Of a stretch of 64,000 nucleotides of DNA, positions 57,983 to 64,000 are shown one piece after another (the first letter of the stretch is position 1; each line of letters starts with the position of its first letter). The stretch is taken from positions 30,085,823 through 30,149,822 of the forward strand of contig NC_079510.1 of the NCBI RefSeq assembly GCF_030052815.1, written 5' to 3'. Under the pieces are notes generated by a model. The model searched no databases. It worked only from the letters and a program-made list of their open reading frames with translations, and was not told where the DNA came from. The stretch is from Hevea brasiliensis (taxonomy: Eukaryota; Streptophyta; Magnoliopsida; Malpighiales; Euphorbiaceae). Made by a program: the position numbers and the translations under genes.

Positions 57983-59559
57983 TACTTGTCTTTAAGCAAA
58001 ATAAAACTTTAAAAACTCATTAGGGTACTTGATTTTTCTTAGAAATACAACAAAAAACTTAACTTACATATAATTGAACTCTCTATAACCTTCATACTAA
58101 TTTTCCTACGTTTAAGGCATAGAGACATCAATAATTGCCTATTAGAATTTCATCCCTCTTATGGAGTTTCAACCAATCATTCTACTTGTAAGGTCGTTAA
58201 TAAGTCATAAATAACCTATTTTACTAGGATAGATTTGAGAAATACTTACTTTCTTAAAGTTGCCTCTATTATGCATGTTTGTGGTGGAGTGAGGTGATAT
58301 ATCTCCAACTCCATAGGCATACACCTTTCAAAAGATCAAATAGTCTTTAAAAGGATTGTAATGGGGCTAAAAGGTAGTGATTTGATTGTCAATGAAAGGT
58401 TCTGGAGAATACAAATATGAGAGTTGCTATTGTGCAAAGGCTCCAAATATACTAAGTTTATTTTTCTCTGTTTTGCATGGAGAGGATGAGTATTTGGATT
58501 TTAATGCCAGGTATGCTTGCTTGATCCTCACTTTGGGACTTCTTTGCCTATTTTTCTTCTCTTTGTATTTATGTCCCTTTAGTACTTTACCCCCAAACTC
58601 ATTATTTTTGATGGGTTGGAAGGGTAACTCTTCAATGTTTTTAATTGCACACTTGCACTTCTTTTTTAATTTTGCACCCTTCTTCCATATTTTCTCTCTT
58701 TTTACATGCACCTAGCATACCTTTCACTTCTGCATTTTAGCTTTCTCATAGGGTAGGATAAGTGTTTAGGCTTGGGGCTAGGATAATATTGTGGATTATC
58801 AAAAATCATTTAAGGGAATAGATGTAGGCTCAAATTGGCTACAAGGGGTGAGAATTTGGTGTTGGGTGGTTAAGGCTATGATGAGTTTATAAACAAAGAA
58901 TGCCTTAATCATCTTTTTATTAAGCATATGCTAGGATTTCACCTCAATAGGTCCAAGAAACATGTTTTATGGTTGGTGAGGCATTTTAGGTTTGTTCATA
59001 TTTCAAAATTTTTTTCCTAGTTTTACAAGTCTAATGTAACAAACTAATGGCTATGAAGGGGTTTAATTAGTTTAACTTCACTTAGGCAATTAAATTTTTC
59101 ATAAACAATACATTGAAGTCTTTTTACCTATCCAGTTACGTCCATTCTTCTTTTCAATAGAGATTAATTATTAGCTTATTAAGGTTTTTAGTTGTAGTTC
59201 TAAGATAAAAATCCTTTGAAAAAGTTCAAAAATTTTTTAAATTTTAAATTTTTTTTAGATTTTGATACACAAGTATGATAGAGGTATAATAAAGTAATAT
59301 GAAATAATAAAGATAAAAAGCAATGCATGAATGCACTCCCAAACTCAAATTTGCCATTGTCCTCAATGGCAATATATTATGCAAGCTAATTAAAGAAAAA
59401 AAAACAAACACAAGATAATAGCAAAGCACATATGTATTAAGGAAGGCATATGAGCATTAAGAGCATAATTTATACAAAATAAACCTATTAGACTAGGTAG
59501 TAACTATGACTAAGGCTTATGCCTCTACAATTTATCAAAATGTGTCCTAATCTACTATC
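57983..59559 (-). other. Athila-type internal region between env-like ORF and LTR
   Basis: Long non-coding internal DNA. Minus-strand T-rich and A-rich stretches, with no conserved coding block seen. The opposing ORFs near 58400-58715 show no domain. Athila elements usually have such a long 3' untranslated space. Confidence 0.55.
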
Positions 59560-60859
59560 CTACGGCTAGAAAGTCTGTGATAGCGAGGAAGGTGCCCCTC
59601 ATTCTGCCTTTCGAGGATCATATCAAGTTTATTGTGAGCCTCATAGAAACTGTCCTCTATGGCTCTAATTCTATCTGAAATAGTAGTTTCTAGGGTCCTC
59701 ATTCTATTGTTGATGGTCATCTCCATCTTTTACAGGTATATAAGAATAGTATTTGCAGGTGGTGGTATGTATGAAGGGACCTGTCTAGTGATCCTTCAAG
59801 GAGGGGTCCAACTCATCCTACTGTTGCTGTTGTGCTTGCTCCTATGCTCTAGAAGATTCTCCTTATTCTACTGCTACTGGTGTTCTCCTAGGAATGACAT
59901 TCCATTGTGTATTGAGTGATAGGCCTGTGTCCCTAACTCTCCTGCATAATCCCATAGATATACAGATAGTCTAATCTATTTTAGTGCTGCCTGAGATGGG
60001 GTGTAAGCTAACATGTGCTGGCATAAATCGTAGTGCAGGGCAAGTGCTATGATGAGGCCTCCTACCACTATGTGACTAGTGGCCTGATGAGAAATCCTCC
60101 TTAGGTGCTAGTGTAAGAAGTATCCTATGCTACATCTCCTGCCATTCACCATGCACAATAAGAAGAACAACTCATTGGCGTTGACCATGCCTAGGCTATA
60201 ACCGTGCCCCATAATGGTGTGGGCTATGAGTTTGTACAAATATCTCAATGCTGGGTTGGCCAATCTCGTTGACTTCGACCTACTGGAGTTATATATCTTT
60301 GGTTTGGGGGCAATGGTCCTCTAGAAAGTAATTCTGTCATACTCTAGTTTTTTTTTAGAGATCTTTTGGAGTCCCTTATTGTCAAAACCAAACACAGTAT
60401 TGAACTCATCCATGTTTATGACCTATCCATGCCCAAGAGTGTGAACTCAATTCTGCCCCTGTCTCCTTTGTCTGTGGCCCAAATGGTGGCTTGAAAACTG
60501 CCTACAAATTTTAGGGTGGTGTCCCTATATGCTGGGTTGCACAGTTGGGCAAATCGTGTTCACCCAATGTTGTTCAAGAACCTATCCACCTCTTCTTTGA
60601 GCCCCGGTTGCTGTAACAACTCTGTATCCATGTATTTGGTGGATATGATCTTCCTGTTGTTTAGCTTTGAGCAAATATCTCTATGGGCAGTATTATTGAA
60701 TTGCCAGGCCAAAGAAAAATTGGGTTGTGGCTGAGGTTGTGGTTGGGGTTCTTCCTGTTTTGCTTGTCTTGTTCTTAACCTTTGGGGTGTTGATGGCGAG
60801 TCATTTCTTCCCCTTGAGGAAGAATCAATCCTTCTTGCAGATCTTTTGGTGGAAGCCAT
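59560..60859 (-). pseudogene. Athila env-region ORF relic (putative plant transposon protein type)
   Basis: The first 99 codons (60859 down to 60560) are open: a basic, Ser/Gln/Pro-rich start, then WQFNNTAHRDICSKLNNRKI and LKEEVDRFLNNIG. After a TGA the frame continues RFAQLCNPAYRDTTLKFVGS, later MDEFNTVFGF, RYLYKLIAHTIMGHGYSLGM and NELFFLLCMVNGRR with stops and shifts. This layout matches the putative plant transposon protein domain (PF20167-like) encoded downstream of pol in many Athila elements, sometimes called env-like. No signal peptide or membrane segment was seen. Function of this ORF family is unsettled. Confidence 0.68.
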
Positions 60860-61039
60860 TTAAGAGAGAATAAAGAGAGGGCTAGGGTTGTTAGAGAAAT
60901 CAAGAGAAAGAGGGAGTTTTTATGGGGGATTCTTGAAGAGGAAGGGGTTTTTTAATTCTGGAATGGATTTTATAACATTTAAATAGGATTCAAAGGGGTG
61001 GGCACGCCATTTGAGGAAATTTTTTGTGCCTCTTCATTA

Positions 61040-61440
61040 TGCTGTCTGCAAAGAATTGCACCAGGCCATGTGTCAGTACATGGGTAGCCCCGTGTAAGTT
61101 TCTGTTTTATTTTTTTCAAAGCAAGGCAGGTTACACGGATCATGTGTCACTACACGGGTTAAACACATGTAACTTTCTGCCTCCCTTTTCTCCTTTTCTT
61201 TAAGACCAATCAACTTACATGGGCCTATGTAAAATTGCACAAGGCACCCTGTGTAAGTGTCTATTTCTCAAAATTCCCATTCTTTTTCTCCTCCTTTGGT
61301 TATACAGGCCATGTGTCTTTGCACGGGCGACCCCCTATAACTTTCTGGAGTGCATTGATGTGTGTGTTCTTATGCTCAATAGGTTACATGGGGCATGCTT
61401 CAAAGCACAGGGTAACCTGTGTAACTTTTTGGACTAAGGT
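61040..61440. repeat. Array of TACACGGG/CCCGTGTAA palindromic motifs
   Basis: Five irregular units of about 75-85 bp. Each pairs a TACATGGG/CACGGG half with a CCTGTGTAA/CGTGTAA half and is followed by CTTTCTG. Each unit can form a small hairpin. Similar units lie in the LTR (57420-57730). Located between pol and the env-region ORF of the Athila-type element. Confidence 0.75.
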
Positions 61441-61929
61441 TCTATGCACTTTAATTCGCTATCTCTTTAAGTTTCAATGCTAACTTGTTTCTAAATGTAT
61501 AAATGAGATGCATAACCAATGTTAGCAATAGAAATACTTCCCTGATTTTGAAATTCTCTTTCTTGTGAGGTTTTGACTTGTTATCTCCATCCATTCCTTT
61601 CTCTCTGCTCTTTGCTTTTACCTACAGTGTCCAAAGTTAGAGTTTGGGATCCTTACAAAACTTAAAGAAAGAAAAAATGAAATGAACTAAAAAAAAAGGA
61701 ATGTTAAAGTCTTGGTCACCTCCCAAGGAGCACTTGTTTATAGTCTTTAGCTTGACTGTTCCTCTTGGCTCATTACTGTGCAGGTAGGTTGTTGAAGGAG
61801 TGTGTTGCTCCTTTCTCTATTGGCTCTCTTGAGAAGTATGGCTTTAGCCTTTAGCCATTGACCTTGAAAGCTCTTGAGGTTTTACTCCATACTTCTATTG
61901 CTCTATGTGGGAAGACTTGCAGAACTTTG

Positions 61930-62960
61930 AAGGGCTGAACTACCTAGACCTTAGCTTTCTTGTGAATAGCTTCAATCTGGAGTTAAAGAGCAGGATAATA
62001 TCTCCTTCTTTGATTTTTCTTCTTGTGATATGCTTGTCATGCCAGCTTTTGGTCCTCTTCTTAAAGATTTTTGCATTTTCATAATCATCTTGCCTAATCT
62101 CTTCCAGTTCATTAAGCTGTAGAAGCCTCTTTTCTCCAACACTCTTTAAGTTAAAATTAAGGGTTTGAATTGCCCAATAGGATTTGTGCTCAAGTTCAAT
62201 AGGAAGGTAGCATGACTTCCCATACACCAAGCGAAAGGAGATGATTCCAATAGGTGTTTTGAAAGCAGTGTGGTAGGCTTATAGTGCTTCATCTAATTTT
62301 AGGGACTAGTCCTACCTTGATCGATTTATTATTTTTCAAGGATCCCCTTAAATTCCCTATTTGAAATCTCCACCTGTCCACCTGTTTTAGGGTGGTATGG
62401 TGTTGCCACTTTGTGAGTTACTCCATATTTCCTTAGTAAAGCTTTAAACTGGTTATTACAGAAGTGACTTTCCCCATCATTAATGATAGCCCTTGGTATG
62501 CCACATCTTGTAAGGATGTATTTTTTGAGGAACTTGATGATTACCCTAGCATTATTTATTGGTGACGCTATTACTTCTACCCATTTTGATACATAATCTA
62601 CACCAATAAGGATATACTTATTGCCAAATGAAGATGGGAATAGACTTAAAAAGTTTGTACCCTAAACATCGAACAGTTCAACTTCAAGTATTCCATGGAA
62701 TGGCATCTCGTTCCTTCTTGAAATATTTCTTGCTCTTTGACACTGATTGCATATCAATACAAAGTACCTTACATCTTTGAATAAGTTTGGCTAATAAAAC
62801 CCTACTTGCAATATCTTTGCTGCTATTTTGTATGTGCTAAAGTGTCTTTCATAAGGTAATGAATGGCAATGCTGCAGCACACTTTCTATTTCCTCCTCTA
62901 GTATGCATCTTCTAACAAGTCCATCATTACATCTCTTGTACAGCAAAGGTTCCTCCTAAG
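61930..62960 (-). pseudogene. Athila-type integrase relic
   Basis: Minus strand, high to low coordinate: a zinc-binding remnant (HCHSLPYERHF...CNQCQ), then the core with [22 protein letters not shown] and [10 protein letters not shown], so the D, D and E catalytic positions all appear kept. The C-terminal piece 61940-62230 is open (VYGKSCYLPIELEHKSYWAI, LQLNELEEIRQDDYENAKI, HDKHITRRKIKEGD). Stops, including a Trp-to-stop in the zinc region, and frameshifts break it. It follows RT-RNase H in pol order. Confidence 0.85.
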
Positions 62961-64000
62961 TATAATCCCTTATGTCATGTAAAAATTTCTCCTTCTACTA
63001 GTAGGATATATTTGGTGGTAAAACTCTGCGTATAAGATAATTAACAATATCTGCATACTATGAGGGTTGAGATATAGCTAAGAGGTGTTCGTTCGGAAAG
63101 GAGTTATCAATTGGTAGGTCCTCGGTAGAAATCCCTATGTCTTTCTGCTTAAGTCTAGAGAGGCAGTTTACTACCATATTTTTAGTCCCCTTTTTATTTT
63201 AATTTCAAGATTGAATTTCTGTAGAAGAAGAATCCACCGAATCAACCTTAGTTTTGCTTCCTTTTTATTTAAAAGGTACCGGATAGCAGCATGATTTGTG
63301 TATATAATAACTTTGAATCCAACTAAGTAGGATCTGAACTTGTCAATTGCAAATACTACTACTAGAAGTTCTTTCTCTATGGTTGCATAGTTAACCTGTG
63401 CATCATCAAGTGTCTTGCTTGCATAGTAGATAGCATAAACTTTTATATCCTTTCTTTGTCTAAGTATTGCCCCTACTGCATAGTCATTTGCATTAAACAT
63501 TACCTCAAAAGGTAGCTCCCAATCTGGTGATTGCATAATTGGTGTAGAATTTAAGGTTTCCTTTATCGTACAAAAGAAATTAAGGTAGCTACCATCAAAG
63601 TCAAAAGGAACATCCTGATTTAACAAGTTAGTTAATGACTTAGCTACTTTTGAGAAATCTTTACTAAATCTTTTGTAGAAGCCTGCATGTCCCAAAAAAC
63701 TTTGCACTCCTTTGACTGATGATGGTGGTGACATTTTCTCTATTATCTCGATCTTTGCCTTATCCACTTCGATCCCTCTTTTTGACATAAGGTGATCAAG
63801 AACTATGCTTTCTCTTACCATAAAATGGCATTTTTCCCAATTGAGGACTAGATTTAACTCATGTCTTTGTAACACTTTAAACAGGTTAGCTAAACACCTA
63901 TAAAAAATTGTTCCATAAATAGAGAAATCATCCATAAAAACCTCCATAATATTTTCAATAAAATAAAAAAAAATAGCCATCATGCATCTTTAAAAAGTAG
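62961..64000 (-). pseudogene. Athila-type RT and RNase H, partial at window end
   Basis: The open piece 63171-63983 (270 codons) starts inside RT. It has FMDDFSIYG (catalytic DD intact), [10 protein letters not shown], then [20 protein letters not shown] of the RT thumb/connection. The RNase H part follows: [19 protein letters not shown] and [13 protein letters not shown]. Both normally read DASDYAVGA and YTDHAA, so two catalytic Asp are Asn. [20 protein letters not shown] is kept. Frameshifted further down. The upstream gag, protease and RT fingers lie outside the window. Such a long open frame suggests a younger element than the Tat-type copy. Confidence 0.87.

Noticed and set aside
58386..58715. 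109-codon plus-strand ORF as a gene
   Set aside because: Inside the Athila-type element, opposite to its coding strand, with T-rich hydrophobic composition and no recognisable domain.
1..64000. tRNA, rRNA, or organelle-derived DNA
   Set aside because: No cloverleaf-like A/B boxes, rRNA text or plastid/mitochondrial gene sequence was recognised by reading; a tRNA scan would be needed to exclude degraded copies.

Overview
This is nuclear DNA of a flowering plant, almost certainly a eudicot. It is AT-rich with many (TA)n and (AAT)n microsatellites, holds one intact-looking host gene, and is otherwise packed with nested transposable elements of plant-typical lineages (Tat/Retand and Athila Ty3/gypsy, CACTA, Mutator-type and hAT-like MITEs, RTE LINEs, a TRIM). 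The family mix would fit Malpighiales/Euphorbiaceae, but that is a guess. No prokaryotic features, rRNA, tRNA or CRISPR were seen.

Layout. 1-8.2 kb: AT-rich intergenic DNA with a hairpin, a weak gag-like relic and a MITE-like repeat. 8.2-15.3 kb: an RTE LINE (8205-8653 plus 14734-15344) appears to be split by a 6.1-kb decayed CACTA transposon (8654-14733). That CACTA carries a spliced, broken transposase relic, a second RTE LINE (8932-9876, 16-bp target duplication) and a Mutator-type MITE (10809-11545, perfect 9-bp duplication). 16.9-20.7 kb: a 3.84-kb solo LTR on the minus strand. 21.8-30.9 kb: a decayed Tat/Retand-type gypsy element (gag, protease, RT, two RNase H regions, integrase, minisatellite, antisense ORF, 3' LTR). 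Its integrase is interrupted by a tandem TRIM (three 151-bp LTRs, two 90-bp internal domains, 5-bp duplication GAATC). 31.1-37.9 kb: a MITE, a second solo LTR (3.63 kb) and a hAT-like repeat hosting another LTR-like element with a long hairpin. 40.8-42.0 kb: a TIR element with doubled ends. 42.2-48.2 kb: a non-autonomous CACTA that hosts a third solo LTR of the same 3.6-4.0-kb family and contains a perfect 82-bp palindrome. It split one copy of a host tandem duplication, so the other copy serves as an empty-site control. 52.3-54.5 kb: the host gene, a glutaredoxin-domain protein with a C-terminal Cys-rich module. 56.4-64 kb: the 3' two-thirds of an Athila-type gypsy element on the minus strand, running off the window end.

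The interest lies in the insertion history. Target duplications, restored reading frames and an internal empty site allow most layers to be ordered from the sequence alone. Most reverse transcriptase relics have lost catalytic aspartates through Asp-to-Asn (G-to-A) changes, consistent with decay of methylated, silenced DNA. I found no gene cluster suggesting a new cellular system.
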